The position numbers and the translations under genes are program-made. A model generated the notes under the pieces. It saw only the letters and a program-made list of their open reading frames with translations. It did not search any database and was not told the origin of the DNA. A stretch of 64,000 nt of DNA from Saprospiraceae bacterium (GTDB lineage Bacteria; Bacteroidota; Bacteroidia; Chitinophagales; Saprospiraceae): positions 1-64,000 of the forward strand of contig JADJJU010000015.1 of assembly GCA_016706365.1 (NCBI GenBank). The letters run 5' to 3'. Below, one piece after another: positions 43,377 through 54,634 of this stretch; within the stretch, counting starts at the first letter, position 1; every line of letters starts with the position of its first letter.

Positions 43377-46300
43377 ATGAAAGTATCCTCCATTTCGGTT
43401 TTCGATATTTTATCCAAATTAAGAGACTATTTTCAGGGAGAGTTTGAGATCAGAAAGGAAGACCATGGTGCTCCATTTCGATCAGAATTGTATAGTTCTG
43501 ACCAGATGGATATGCATGGCGTTGTGCTGGCACGCTCCCATAAATTGCTGCATAAAAGATCTTCTGATACTTTGTTGAAGCGTTTGGGAGACAATGAAAA
43601 AACGCTTCTCGAAGTGCGTAACTTATTGGTCGAAAGTATTAGAGAAGGCAAAGTAATCACTCCTGCTGCAGAATGGTTACTGGATAATTTCTATTTGATA
43701 GAAGAACAAGTTGTAATAGCCCGCAAACACTTTCCTAAAGGTTATAGTCAGGGATTGCCCCATCTAGGATCAGGAAGTTCTGAGGGCCTTCCCAGGGTAT
43801 ATGATATAGTATTGGAGCTCATTTCTCACAGTGACGGCAGGGTCGATATCAATAGTCTCAGCAGCTTTATTGCATCTTATCAATCAGTCAAAATATTGAC
43901 ACTAGGTGAATTGTGGGCATTGCCCATTATGACGAGAATGGCTGTCATAGAAAACCTCCGACGAATCGCAGGGCAAGTAGCATTGGATATGATTGATTAC
44001 AATCTGGCTGATTACTGGTCGGAGAAATTTGTCAAAACTGTAAAAGAAGAACCTGCTGATTTGATTCTTATTATTGCTGATATGGCAAGGTCAAAGCCTT
44101 TTTTATCAGGTCCTTTTGTGGCAGGATTGACGAGAAATTTGCAGGGAAAAGGTCTTGAACTGATGTTGCCTTTGAACTGGATGGAGCAACAGTTGAACTC
44201 CAAAGGGGCGAATAGTCTTGACCTCGTGAGGGTAGAAAATCAGAGGCAGGCTGCAGATCAGGTATCTGTAAGAAATAGTATAGGCACATTAAGATTTCTT
44301 GGTGCAACTGATTGGCATGAGTTTGTTGAAACTTTAAGTAGTGTAGAGGCGGTACTTAAAAAGGATGAATCAGGTATTTATGCTAAAATGGATTTTGCTA
44401 CCAGGGATTGCTATCGACATGTGATTGAAAGGATTGCGAAATCCAGCCTGCTGACAGAAACTGAAGTTGCCCAGAAAATCCTCGATCTTACTAAAGGGCA
44501 CGATGAAGGATTTAAAAGAACAGAAAGACAAAAACATATTGGTTACTTTCTGATTGATAAAGGCCTGCAAACGGCTGAACGAGCCTGTAGTGTCAAGCTT
44601 ACTTTTTCCCAAAAATTAAAAAGGACTCTTAAGAAACGCCCGATTTCTATATATTTATTTGGAATGATATTTTTGGCATGCGGGATAAGCGCTATCATGC
44701 TTAACAGGATTTATCCCCTGTTTTCTGACAATATTTGGATCTTTGGTTTAGTTGGGTTGCTTGTATTTTTAGGGGCTGTACAATTTTCTTTATCTCTGAT
44801 TAATTGGTTGGCAACTGTACTGGTAAGTCCGAAGCTACTCCCCAAAATGAATTTTTCTAAGGGGATACCTCCTGAATACAGATCTATGGTCGTCGTGCCT
44901 ACTATGCTTTCTAACCCGGATTTTATCGAATCGCAGGTAGAAGCATTAGAAATCAGATTTTTGGCGAATAAAGGCGAGTATTTACATTTTGCGCTCCTTA
45001 CTGATTATTTGGATGCTGATACAGAGCATATGCCTCAGGACGAAGAGCTTTTGGCTTTGGTCAGCCAAAGAATTGAAGACCTGAATCAAAAGTACCCCGG
45101 AGCGGATCAGGATATTTTTTTCCTGTTTCACCGAAACAGGACCTGGAATCCCAGAGAAAAAAAGTGGATGGGATATGAACGCAAAAGAGGAAAACTTGCT
45201 GCTCTCAACGCCCTTATTTTGGGGAGGGGTCAGGGTCAGTTTTCAAAAGTAATTGGCTTGACAAGTGTCCTGGTAAATGTAAAGTATGTAATTACACTGG
45301 ATGCAGACACTCAATTGCCCAGAGAAGCTGCCTGGAAGATGATAGCTACTATGGCGCATCCTTTGAATCAACCAATTATAGACAAACACATAAACCAAAT
45401 CAAGGAAGGCTATACAATACTTCAACCGAGAGTTGCGTCACGGATAACTCCAGGGGGGATAACGCCTTATCTCAGACTTCAGGGAATGGCTTCCGGAGTA
45501 GACCCATACACACGTATGTCTTCTGATGTATATCAGGATTTATTTGCAGAAGGTTCTTTCATTGGGAAAGGAATTTATGATGTAAGTGCATTTGATCAGA
45601 TCCTCGAGGGCACACTCCCTGAAAATAGGATTCTTAGCCATGATTTGCTGGAAGGTAGCTATTCACGCTCAGGGTTACTGAGTGATGTATTGGTTTATGA
45701 AGAAAATCCTTCTGAGTATTGGGTGGATATGCGGCGACAGCAAAGGTGGATAAGAGGTGATTGGCAGATTGCAGCCTGGGTTTTTCCATTTATTAAAAGC
45801 CCGGCTGGCAAATGGATTCGCAACAGATTATCAGTCCTTTCCAAATGGAAGATATTTGACAATCTGCGCCGGAGTTTATTGCCTTTGACCTTGCTGTTGT
45901 TGTTGGTTGTGGGATGGACTCTTCTTCCTTATCCTACATATTGGACCATAATGGTCATTGGTATTGTTCTTTTTGCATCATTAACTGCTGCCGGCTGGCA
46001 ATTGCTGCATAAGCCACCTGATCTGCCTGTCAAAGCTCATCTAATGGAAGTTGTTGTAGCTGTGAGGGATAATTTAATTCGCTTTGCATTTAATCTGGCT
46101 GTTTTGCCTTTTGAAGCTCTTTCCCATACTCAGGCTGTTATACGAACCATTTGGAGAATATTCATTTCCAGAAACAAGCTGCTGGAATGGACTCCTTCAG
46201 GTGATGTATCATTTAAAAATTTTACGCTCCTGACTATTTATCACTGGATGTGGATTGCTCCTGTTTCTGCAATTGTCTGTATGATTTTAATATTAATATC

Positions 46301-49300
46301 TGGTCCCAGTGCGATAATTGTAGCTGCCCCGATTCTTTTAATATGGTTACTTAGCCCCTTGATAGTCTGGCGATTCAGCACTGTAAACAAACTGGATGAA
46401 TCAGGCTTGTCGGAAGAACACACTATATTCTTGCACAAATCAGCAAGAAAGACATGGGGATTTTTTGAACAATTTGTTACTGATACTGATCATTGGTTAC
46501 CTCCAGACAATTATCAGGAGAATCCGGTTGCAGCCATCGCACACAGAACTTCTCCAACAAATATGGGTCTGGCACTTCTGGCAAATCTTTCTGCCTATGA
46601 TTTTGGATATATTTCCTTTGGATCGCTGCTGTCCAGATGCGGACGAACATTACATTCTATGCAGCAATTGGATAGATATAAAGGCCATTTTTTCAATTGG
46701 TATGATACTCTGACATTACGTGCTCTTCACCCCCGGTATATTTCCACTGTAGATAGCGGGAATTTAGCAGGTCACCTATTGACATTAAAGCAAGGACTTT
46801 TAAGCCTTCAGAATCAAGCTCTGATAAGTATGCGCAATTTTGAGGGGCTCCTGACTACTGTTCGTATAATCAAGGATATTTCCAGCGATCAATTTTGTAG
46901 TCAGATTGAGCAGATGGAATCTGATCTTGAAAAATATATTGCAGGTGATTCTTTAACTGTCAGTTCAGCCTGGGAAATGATTCATGATTTAGAGTCAAAA
47001 GTTGATGATCTAACCACCTCACAATTAATAGATGATACTGAGCTATATAGATGGACCAGAGAATTGAAGGAACAAGTGACGGATATAGAAGCAGAGTTAA
47101 GGTTGATGATACCATGGGCTAATAAAATTCCCCAACAAGAAGCTCCGCATTCTATTGGAGATTGGGAGACAATTCCCAGCTTGAGTATTCTCTCAAACTT
47201 TATCATTGAATTTAGAGCCACTAATGACAATGGAATTAAAACAGATCCTAAAAAGGAGACAGAACAATCAGCATTATTAACTTATTTTAAATCAATCCAG
47301 CATAGGGTTCCTGAAAGAGAAAATTTGATAGAGGAACTGGCAAATATCTGTGAGGAGTTCAGCGATCTTGAATATGATTTTCTATATGATAAGGCCACGA
47401 ACCTCCTCCGTATCGGATATAATGTTGATGAACTTAGGAGAGATGATGGTTTTTATGATTTACTTGCCTCAGAAGCAAGATTAGGAATATTTGTAGCCAT
47501 TGCCCAGGGTAAGCTTCCTCAGGATAGTTGGTTTGCACTGGGCCGATTACTTACTAATTCCGGGGGAGATCCAATCCTGCTTTCCTGGAGTGGGTCTATG
47601 TTTGAATATTTAATGCCGCAGCTGGTTATGCCGTCCTACGACCATACCTTATTGGCTCAAACAAACAAAGCCTCTGTCAATAGACAAATTCAGTACGGTG
47701 GACAGAGAAGTATTCCCTGGGGTATTTCCGAATCCGCTTACAACAGAGTGGATGCAGGAAGAATTTATCAGTACAGAGCTTTTGGAGTTCCAGGTTTAGG
47801 ATTAAAAAGAGGATTAGAGGATGATCTTGTAATTGCTCCATATGCAACTATGTTAGCGTTGATGATTTTTCCTGAAAAGGCAGTGAGCAACCTGCAGGAG
47901 ATGGCTGCCAGGGGATTTGAAGGCCAATATGGATTTTATGAATCAATTGATTACACCTTCACGGCTACAAAGAGGTATGCCATTCAGTATAGTGAATTCG
48001 TATATGGTACATCATCAGGGAATGAGTTTACTCTCTTTGGCATACGTTTTATTGAACCAACCAATGCAGCGAAGATTTATTTCTGAGTTAAGATTCCAGG
48101 CTACTTTACTTTTACTGCAGGAAAAGGTACCAAGAGCTACAGTTTTTTATGCTCATACAGCTGATACGGTAGAAACTTATTCAAACAATGTCGACTCACA
48201 AATAAGGGTGACTCGGACCGCCAATACTAATATTCCTGAGATACAGTTACTGAGCAATGGCCGATATCAGGTCATGGTAACAAATTCAGGAGCGGGATAT
48301 AGTAAATGGAAAGACATTGTGATTACCCGATGGAGGGAAGATGCAACTCAGGATAACCGGGGAATATTTTGCTATATAAAAGACATTATTAGCGGTGATT
48401 TCTGGTCCAACACCCATCATCCTACTTTGCAAAAAGCCGTTGAATATGAGGCTATTTTCTCCCAGGGACATATTGAATTCAGGAGAATGGACTTTGGTAT
48501 TGAGACTAAGACCGAAATAGTTATTTCTCCGGAGGACGATACCGAAATGCGAAGAATTAAACTCACAAACCGATCGAATACGACCAGGGTTTTGGAGATT
48601 ACAAGCTATGCAGAAATTGTTCTTGCACCTCAGGCTTCTGACGAATCACATCCTGCATTCAGCAATCTTTTTATTCAAACAGAAATCTTACCGGAATTCA
48701 AAGCAGTACTGTGTACCAGAAGGCCCAGATCTTCTGACGAAAAGCCACCCTGGATGTTTCATCACATGGATGCGTTCCATGCAGATATTGAAGAAGTATC
48801 ATACGAAACTGACAGAATGCAATTTACAGGAAGGGGAAGGACTTTAGTGGCTCCTCAGGCCCTGCATACAGATTTGTTGGGAGGAAGTCAGGGTGCTGTT
48901 TTGGATCCTATTATTGCCGTGAGATATAGGTTAAGAATTAAACCCGGGCAATCAGCGGTTGTGGATATGATATATGGAATTAGCGAGACAAGGGAATCTT
49001 GTGAAGCATTGATGCATAAATACAGAGATAGATTCCTGAAAAAGCGCGCTTTTGAATTATTTTGGACCCATAGTCAGATGATACTGCGGCAGATCAATGC
49101 ATCTGAATCAGATGGGCAACTTTATGACAGACTTGCAGCTTCCATTATTTATAATAATCCTGCATTTAGAGCAGATTCTACTGTGATTAGCAGTAATTTC
49201 AGAGGCCAGTCCAGCCTATGGAGCCACTCTGTTTCCGGTGATTTACCTATCATTATGCTTCATGTTTTCAATCAGGACAATCTTGAGCTGGTAAAGCAAT

Positions 49301-52066
49301 TAGTTCAGGCACATGCATACTGGAGATTGAAAGGTATGGAAGTTGATCTCGTTATCCTCAATGAAGATCATGGCTCATATAGGCAAGTACTGCAGGATCA
49401 GATTTTAGGTTTGACTGTTGGTGAAGCAGGTAACCATCCCTCACATGGCAAACCCGGAAAGATTTTTGTCAAATCAGCGGATCAATTTTCACCGGAAGAC
49501 CGTACACTTTTTGAAAGTGTAGCAAGGGTGGTTATTTATGATATTAAAGGTACACTGTCTGATCAGTTGAACCGATATGTTCAGGAGCTCAATCAAGCAC
49601 CACTCTTAGAGATTAAATCTTCTTCAAAATCCTCCATAAGATTTCCCGTCAGCCTGCCTTCCGATTTGTTATTTAATAATGGCATTGGTGGGTTTACGAA
49701 AGATGGTACAGAATATAAAATGCTCATCAGCAAAAGTAAAACCACACCGGCTCCATGGGTCAATGTGATTGCTAATCCCAACTTTGGGTCTGTAGTTTCA
49801 GAGAGCGGTTCAGCCTATACATGGGCCGTTAATGCTCATTCTTATAGACTTACTCCCTGGAGTAATGATCCGGTCAGTGACATAGGAGCCGAAGCATTTT
49901 ATATCAGAAATGAGACGAGTGGCCGGTTTTGGTCTGCTGCTCCTTTTCCTGCCTCAAGTGATGAACCATATCTGACCACTCATGGATTTGGGTTTTCAAG
50001 TTTCCAACACAACAATGATGGTGTCAGCACTGAAATGACAGTATTTGTGGACAAAGATCTTCCGGTAAAGTTTGTGGTCATTAAAATTAAAAACCTCTCC
50101 GGACAGGAATGTAAATTGTCCTGCACAGGCTATCTTGATATTGTCCTTGGAGATCTGCGTTCCAAAACTGGAATGCATATATTGTCTGAATACGATGTAA
50201 ATACAGGAGCTTTATTGTTTAAAAACAGATATAATTCAAGCTTTGCAGAAAGGGTCAGTTATTTTAAAGTGAATAGTAAACATATTACCTATACAACTGA
50301 CAGGGCAGAATTTATTGGAAGGAATAGAAATTTGAATTTTCCTGAAGCTATGAAACGCAGCAAGCTTTCCGGAAAAACCGGAGCAGGTATGGATACATGT
50401 GCTGCTATTCAGGCCCAATTTGACTTACTTGACGGTGGAGAAAAAGTATTAATATTTCAACTGGGTAATGAGGTTAATCAAAGTGCAGCTGCAGATTTAA
50501 TTAATAATTTTAGCACTACAGAATATGTACTTCGATCTCTGGATAGAGTTAAGGCTTATTGGAGAAATACACTTCAAAGAATTCAAGTCGGCACACCCGA
50601 TATAGCTTTGAATCTGCTGGCAAATGGATGGCTGGCTTATCAAAATATGTGTTGCAGGATGTTTGCAAGAAGTGGTTTTTATCAATCCGGCGGTGCATTC
50701 GGGTTCAGAGATCAGCTTCAGGATATACTGAGTGTGATGATAAGTCGACCTGAATTGGCAAAACAACAAATTTTGCTCAGTGCTTCCCGACAATTTGTAG
50801 AAGGCGATGTTCAGCATTGGTGGCATCCTCCTGAAGGAAGAGGGGTAAGGACCCGTTGCTCAGATGATTTATTATGGTTGCCATATGCAGTTACAAAATA
50901 TATTGCAGTTACAGGAGATACACAAATCCTTCTTGAAGAAGCAGATTTTTTGGAGTCCCGGGAATTGCATCCGGGTGAGGAGTCTCTTTATGACCTGCCA
51001 GCAATTAGTCCTCAGAATGGAACCATATTTGAACACTGTATCAGAGCGATCAAACGAAGTTTGGAATTTGGAGAACATGGATTGCCATTAATTGGGTCTG
51101 GAGATTGGAATGATGGGATGGACAGAGTGGGGATTCATGGAAAGGGTGAAAGTGTTTGGCTGGGTTTTTTCCTGTATGATATATTAATGGGTTTTGCACC
51201 TGTAGCTGAAAATTATGGAGATGTCAATTTTGCCATTTTATGCAAAGAACATGCTGAAACACTTCAAAAACCTGGAGAATGAAGCATGGGATGGCGAATG
51301 GTTCAAGCGGGCATGGATGGACGATGGAGCTGAGCTCGGTTCGTCAAAGAGTCCGGAATGTCGCATAGATGCCATAGCGCAAAGCTGGTCTGTTCTTTCA
51401 GGTGCAGCCAGTGCAGAGCGACAAACCCAGGCAATGGACTCCCTGGATAAACATTTAGTCAGAAGAGATCTTCAGCTCCTGCAGTTGTTGGACCCGCCAT
51501 TTGATGATAATGGTCCAAATCCCGGTTATATAAGGGGCTATGTTCCGGGAGTGAGAGAGAATGGCGGTCAATATTCACACGCTGCTATCTGGGCATTAAT
51601 TGCATTTGCAAAATTAGGTCAAAGAGAAAAAGTATATGAATTATTCAGTATGATACAGCCTGTAAGCCATGGTTCAGACCCTGAAAGACTCAAGGTTTAC
51701 AAAGTAGAGCCATATGTGATGGCGGCTGATGTGTATGCCAATGAATCTCATAAAGGAAGAGGGGGCTGGACATGGTATACCGGATCCGCCGGCTGGATGT
51801 ATCAATTCATCATTCATGCTTTTCTGGGAATAAATCAGGAAATGGATATGCTGGTTTTCAAACCTTGTTTTCCGCTGGATTGGCCTAAAATTACTGCAGA
51901 ATACAAGTACAGATCTTCCACATACCACCTGACTATTTTCCAATTTGAAGGGGATGAACCATCCTGGTGGAAAATGGATAATGACAGAGGCCAGGGCAAT
52001 TCAATCAAAATGACCGATGATGGACTGGAGCATAAAGTCGAGTTGCATTTTAATATCAATAAATGA
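43377..52066 (+). CDS. Cyclic beta-1,2-glucan synthase-like protein (NdvB/ChvB family), frameshifted
   Basis: This giant inner-membrane enzyme builds and cyclises beta-glucan from UDP-glucose and trims it by phosphorolysis. Three frames join (43377 to about 48000, then to about 51270, then to 52066) to about 2900 residues, matching the NdvB family's about 2800-2900. Membrane helices occur near 425-480, about 830-890 and about 950-1010. The GT84 glycosyltransferase core has YVITLDADTQLPREAAWKM near residue 640 and the QxxRW-type RQQRWIRGDWQ near 788. Downstream is the family's SFMVHHQGMS-like segment (NSYMVHHQGMSLLSLAYVLL). The C-terminal GH94-type phosphorylase part has GSGDWNDGMDRVG, with the GDWND acid/base motif, and GGWTWYTGSAGWMY. 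Breaks are near 48000 and 51270. Periplasmic glucans usually serve osmoadaptation or host contact. Confidence 0.9.
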
Positions 52067-52068
52067 AA

Positions 52069-52098
52069 AAAGCCCTTCCATGTGAATGGAGGGGCTTT
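52069..52098. terminator. Bidirectional hairpin terminator
   Basis: AAAGCCCTTCCAT pairs with ATGGAGGGGCTTT (one wobble). On the minus strand the stem is followed by TTTTTT, so it is a good terminator for the lysine-rich small gene (52257-52162). It also closes the NdvB-like gene, whose stop is 2 bp upstream. Confidence 0.75.
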
Positions 52099-52161
52099 CA
52101 TCTGAAAAAATTATTTCAGTAAATTTTAATTAGGTATATGACCTAATCACTTGAAGATTTT

Positions 52162-52257
52162 TTACTGGCTTTTGGCTTTTTTATCAGCTCTTTTTTCTTT
52201 CAGATTTTTTTCAGACTTCTTTTTGTCTTCTTTTTTGGCTGACTTTTCTTTTGACAT
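52162..52257 (-). CDS. Lysine-rich 31-aa small protein
   Basis: An ATG at 52257 opens a 31-codon frame whose product is about 45 percent lysine (MSKEKSAKKEDKKKSEKN at the start), with Glu, Asp and Ser making up much of the rest. It is too short for ordinary gene callers. Evidence that it is real: it has its own start, it is followed at the right distance by a strong minus-strand terminator (52069-52098), and very similar short MSKEK-type lysine-rich peptides are, to my knowledge, common in Bacteroidota. The role is unknown; a nucleic-acid or ribosome-binding peptide is conceivable. Confidence 0.5.
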   Translation of the reverse strand: MSKEKSAKKEDKKKSEKNLKEKRADKKAKSQ

Positions 52258-52414
52258 ATTGTTATAGTTTAGGCTAAGATAACGCTATTTCATAATTGAA
52301 TTGTCTGAATTATTAAGTAGAAAATATTTTTTTACTGATATTAGAAGTTATATCAACTGTGAATTGTATAAAAATAACAGGAAATAATGTAACTCTTAAG
52401 GCAAGTAAGGGTTG

Positions 52415-52422
52415 TAGCTTTG
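52415..52422 (+). promoter_or_regulatory. Candidate -7 box TAGCTTTG
   Basis: This is an exact TANNTTTG match about 134 bp before the start of the small membrane peptide gene at 52556. A clear -33 partner is not seen. Tentative. Confidence 0.3.
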
Positions 52423-52555
52423 TGACAAGAAACCCGGTGGGATTATCAACGTTTAATCAGACAGGGTAGAAAGATTATGATTTCAGGTGTATTGAATAAA
52501 AAAGTTCATATCATTTTTACCTGGTTCTCTTTTTTTGAATGAACCTTTAACTGGC

Positions 52556-52711
52556 ATGAGCAATTTATTATATCTGGCATCCATTATCCTGATTATCGTT
52601 TGGGCGACAGGATATTTTGCATACGATGCAGGCAATTTGATTCATGTATTACTTATTATTGCCATCATTGTTATCTTTCTTAGAGCAGTTCGGGGTAAAA
52701 ACCCAATTTAA
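52556..52711 (+). CDS. lmo0937/DUF5670-type small membrane protein
   Basis: The 51-residue protein has two hydrophobic segments joined by a short polar loop. LASIILIIVWATGYFAYDAG is the first and NLIHVLLIIAIIVIFLRAV the second, ending in a basic RGKNPI tail. The L-x-x-W-x-x-G-[FY]-x-x-x-x-x-G-x-L-I-H-x-L-L-x-I-A-x-I pattern is that of the widespread lmo0937-like family, often induced in stress. It is followed by a YtxH gene after 56 bp and starts a plus-strand run of small stress-type genes. Its function is not established. Confidence 0.8.
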   Translation: MSNLLYLASIILIIVWATGYFAYDAGNLIHVLLIIAIIVIFLRAVRGKNPI

Positions 52712-52767
52712 GAATCGCAAACGTGGAATTTTTTAACTCATTATATAATCATAAATAAATATTTAAC

Positions 52768-53082
52768 ATGGAACATTCAAATGGAAATGCAAAATTAATA
52801 GGTGCACTTTTAGGAGGAGCATTAATAGGAGCTGCAATTGGAGTATTGTTTGCACCGGATAAAGGTAGCGCAACAAGAAATAAAATTGCAGGCAGTGCAA
52901 AAGATCTTGCTTCAGAAATCAAAAACAGAGTAAAAGAAGAAGCATCTGCATTGAGAAACAAAGCAGAAGATATTAAAAATCAGGCTAAAGACTATGCTAG
53001 TCAGGCTAAAGATTACGCAAGCAATAAAATGCAGGATGTTGCAACTAATGCAACCACCAACGATCAGAATAGACGTTCGTAA
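52768..53082 (+). CDS. YtxH-domain protein, copy 1
   Basis: The 104-residue protein starts with one glycine-rich membrane segment (LIGALLGGALIGAAIGVLFAP) followed by D/S-G-x-x-T-R-x-K-I, the YtxH hallmark (GSATRNKIAG). A charged helical tail then repeats K-x-x-A-x-D/E-I/Y (DIKNQAKDYASQAKDYASN), which looks like a LEA-like amphipathic coil. YtxH proteins are general-stress proteins of unknown mechanism. A second copy (55399-55677) has near-identical organisation, including the same type of terminator and an unknown-family gene downstream. Confidence 0.9.
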   Translation: MEHSNGNAKLIGALLGGALIGAAIGVLFAPDKGSATRNKIAGSAKDLASEIKNRVKEEASALRNKAEDIKNQAKDYASQAKDYASNKMQDVATNATTNDQNRRS

Positions 53083-53088
53083 AACATT

Positions 53089-53156
53089 GGGTCAATTGAC
53101 TTATACGTGGATTTGTCAGAAGGGTACACGGTGGTCAGTTGGCCCGATTTTTTTTT
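53089..53156 (+). terminator. Terminator after YtxH copy 1
   Basis: GGGTCAATTGAC (53089-53100) pairs with GTCAGTTGGCCC (53134-53145) with G-T wobbles, followed by GA and nine T. The right arm matches that of the terminator after YtxH copy 2 (CAGTTGGCC-GATTTT). Confidence 0.75.
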
Positions 53157-53185
53157 AAAACAAAGAACCCCAAAAATAAAACGAA

Positions 53186-53533
53186 ATGATTGACAGGGAT
53201 AAATGGGAATCACTTACTGATAATCTTAAATCGTATGTGAATACACAAATTGAATTGTTGAAATTGCAGTTGACAGACAAAGTTTCAGCGGCCGGCTCGA
53301 CTATTTTCTCATCTGTTTTATTGGTTTTGACAGCAATATCCTGTATATTCTTTTTCAGTTGTTGGGCTGCTTTATTTCTTTCAGCTAAGATAGGCGATAC
53401 TTACTCAGGATTTGCAATTGTGGGAGGTTTTTATCTGCTCTTTTCAATAGTTTTATTACTCGCACGCAAACAAATATTAGAGACTCCGATAAGGAATCAA
53501 CTTATCAAGGTTCTTTTTAAGAAAGAAGACTAA
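53186..53533 (+). CDS. Phage-holin-like (holin superfamily III, DUF1469-type) membrane protein
   Basis: The 115-residue protein has an N-terminal amphipathic helix (SLTDNLKSYVNTQIELLKLQ) and then two membrane helices near 45-65 and 75-95 (FSSVLLVLTAISCIFFFSCW, FAIVGGFYLLFSIVLLLA). The tail is basic. The N-terminal Y-x-x-T-x-x-E-L-x-K-L-x-L and the two-helix layout match the Phage_holin_3_6/DUF1469 family found in non-phage stress clusters. No phage genes are nearby, so a lytic role is unlikely. It lies 14 bp before the unknown-family gene, probably as one transcript. Confidence 0.85.
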   Translation: MIDRDKWESLTDNLKSYVNTQIELLKLQLTDKVSAAGSTIFSSVLLVLTAISCIFFFSCWAALFLSAKIGDTYSGFAIVGGFYLLFSIVLLLARKQILETPIRNQLIKVLFKKED

Positions 53534-53546
53534 AAATCCCTTTATT

Positions 53547-53957
53547 ATGAACCATCCTGGCAGAAAAAAACGAGAAGATATCTGTGACGGCAATGACCTT
53601 ACTTGCGAAATTGAACATTTGCAAAATGTCAAAAATCAACAGGAACTCCAAATAGTAGATTCATTCTATGAACTGGCACATGCTGTTAATCCTGTCAATA
53701 TAATGAAGGATGCTATTCACGGACTTGCCTCAGTTCGTCCGCCGACACATGATGTTGTTAGCGTAGGAACTAATATTGGAACAAATTACGTGATTGAAAA
53801 AGTGTTGGGAAAAAATAGAAGCATAAAAGGATTTCTCAGTGCTATGTTAGTTGAAACTCTTACAACTGAACTTATCAATCGAAATGCTCCGCAAATGCTA
53901 AATCAGGTATTGGATTGGGGCAAGCAAATTGGTATTGATTTGGAGGATCGCATTTGA
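53547..53957 (+). CDS. Unknown family, paralogue A (partner of holin-like gene)
   Basis: The 136-residue soluble protein has an N-terminal helix with QQELQIVDSFYELAHAVNP, then P-x-N-[IL]-x-K-[DN]-A. A glycine/asparagine centre follows (GTNIGTNYVIEKVLGKNRS), then KGFLSAMLVETLTTELI and N-A-P near the end. The same pattern appears in the protein at 55780-56220 (GSNMLISYLFGKNKN, FVGSSLVEQFTTNFI, NNIPL). The two are clear paralogues at low identity. No named family is recognised. Both occur downstream of a YtxH gene with a terminator in between, so they probably act in the same envelope/stress function. Confidence 0.75.
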   Translation: MNHPGRKKREDICDGNDLTCEIEHLQNVKNQQELQIVDSFYELAHAVNPVNIMKDAIHGLASVRPPTHDVVSVGTNIGTNYVIEKVLGKNRSIKGFLSAMLVETLTTELINRNAPQMLNQVLDWGKQIGIDLEDRI

Positions 53958-54173
53958 ATTAAATTACAATTTGCACATCTTTTTATATCATTTCTGTCAT
54001 CATCCCGGATACAGAAATTTATTATTTTAAAGAGGGTCATAGATTTTAATCCTTGAATACCTTGCAAGTGGAACAAACTTGAATTTTATTTAATAGAAAT
54101 TGAGTGAATATTCAAGCCTGAATTTATCCGGCAGGATACATTTCATTAGATAATAACAATAAAAAAAACTAAC

Positions 54174-54389
54174 ATGGATACCGAGAAAGATTTATTGGTG
54201 AAAATTATGCAGGTGACCAGGAAGATACAGGATAATCATCCGGAGCTCTGCAAATTCCTGTCTGAATTACCGGAAACAATTTCTTCAGATGATAATAATG
54301 AAATTAATGTAGTGGCTCTCAAAAACTATCTGGAATCATTGAATGAATTAATGGAGAAAGCTGATCATAACAAGAAATTAGAGGAATGA
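54174..54389 (+). CDS. Small acidic helical protein, unknown
   Basis: The 71-residue protein is predicted all-helical and acidic (KIMQVTRKIQDNHPELCKFL, then LKNYLESLNELMEKA) with no signal or membrane segment. A consensus-quality terminator follows 30 bp after the stop. I do not recognise a family. The small single-domain layout and position next to the ECF sigma gene would suit a regulator or adaptor, but that is speculation. Confidence 0.65.
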   Translation: MDTEKDLLVKIMQVTRKIQDNHPELCKFLSELPETISSDDNNEINVVALKNYLESLNELMEKADHNKKLEE

Positions 54390-54419
54390 TTTAAATCAGC
54401 CAAAAATAAAATTTATAGG

Positions 54420-54440
54420 GGAGCTTCGGCTCCTTTTTTT
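54420..54440 (+). terminator. Rho-independent terminator with UUCG loop
   Basis: GGAGC-TTCG-GCTCC is followed by a run of T: a perfect 5-bp stem with the stable UUCG tetraloop, ending the 71-aa gene. Confidence 0.9.
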
Positions 54441-54634
54441 ATTTAAAAAATTGCTATGAATCCTTGCTGTATCTTATATGCAGGCTGTCTAACGTGCCTG
54501 GCTCAATGCTGTTTATCGGCAAAGTATTTTTCTGATTAAGTGAAATATATAAGAAATGCAGGATTCTGTGTAACAGTTTAGGCCTCAAAGTTTCTGAAAT
54601 TTGTAGTATCAAGCAACAATAAAATAACCTCATC

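Noticed and set aside
53186..53533. Prophage holin
   Set aside because: No endolysin, structural or integrase genes are nearby. The family is common in non-phage stress clusters with YtxH genes, as here.
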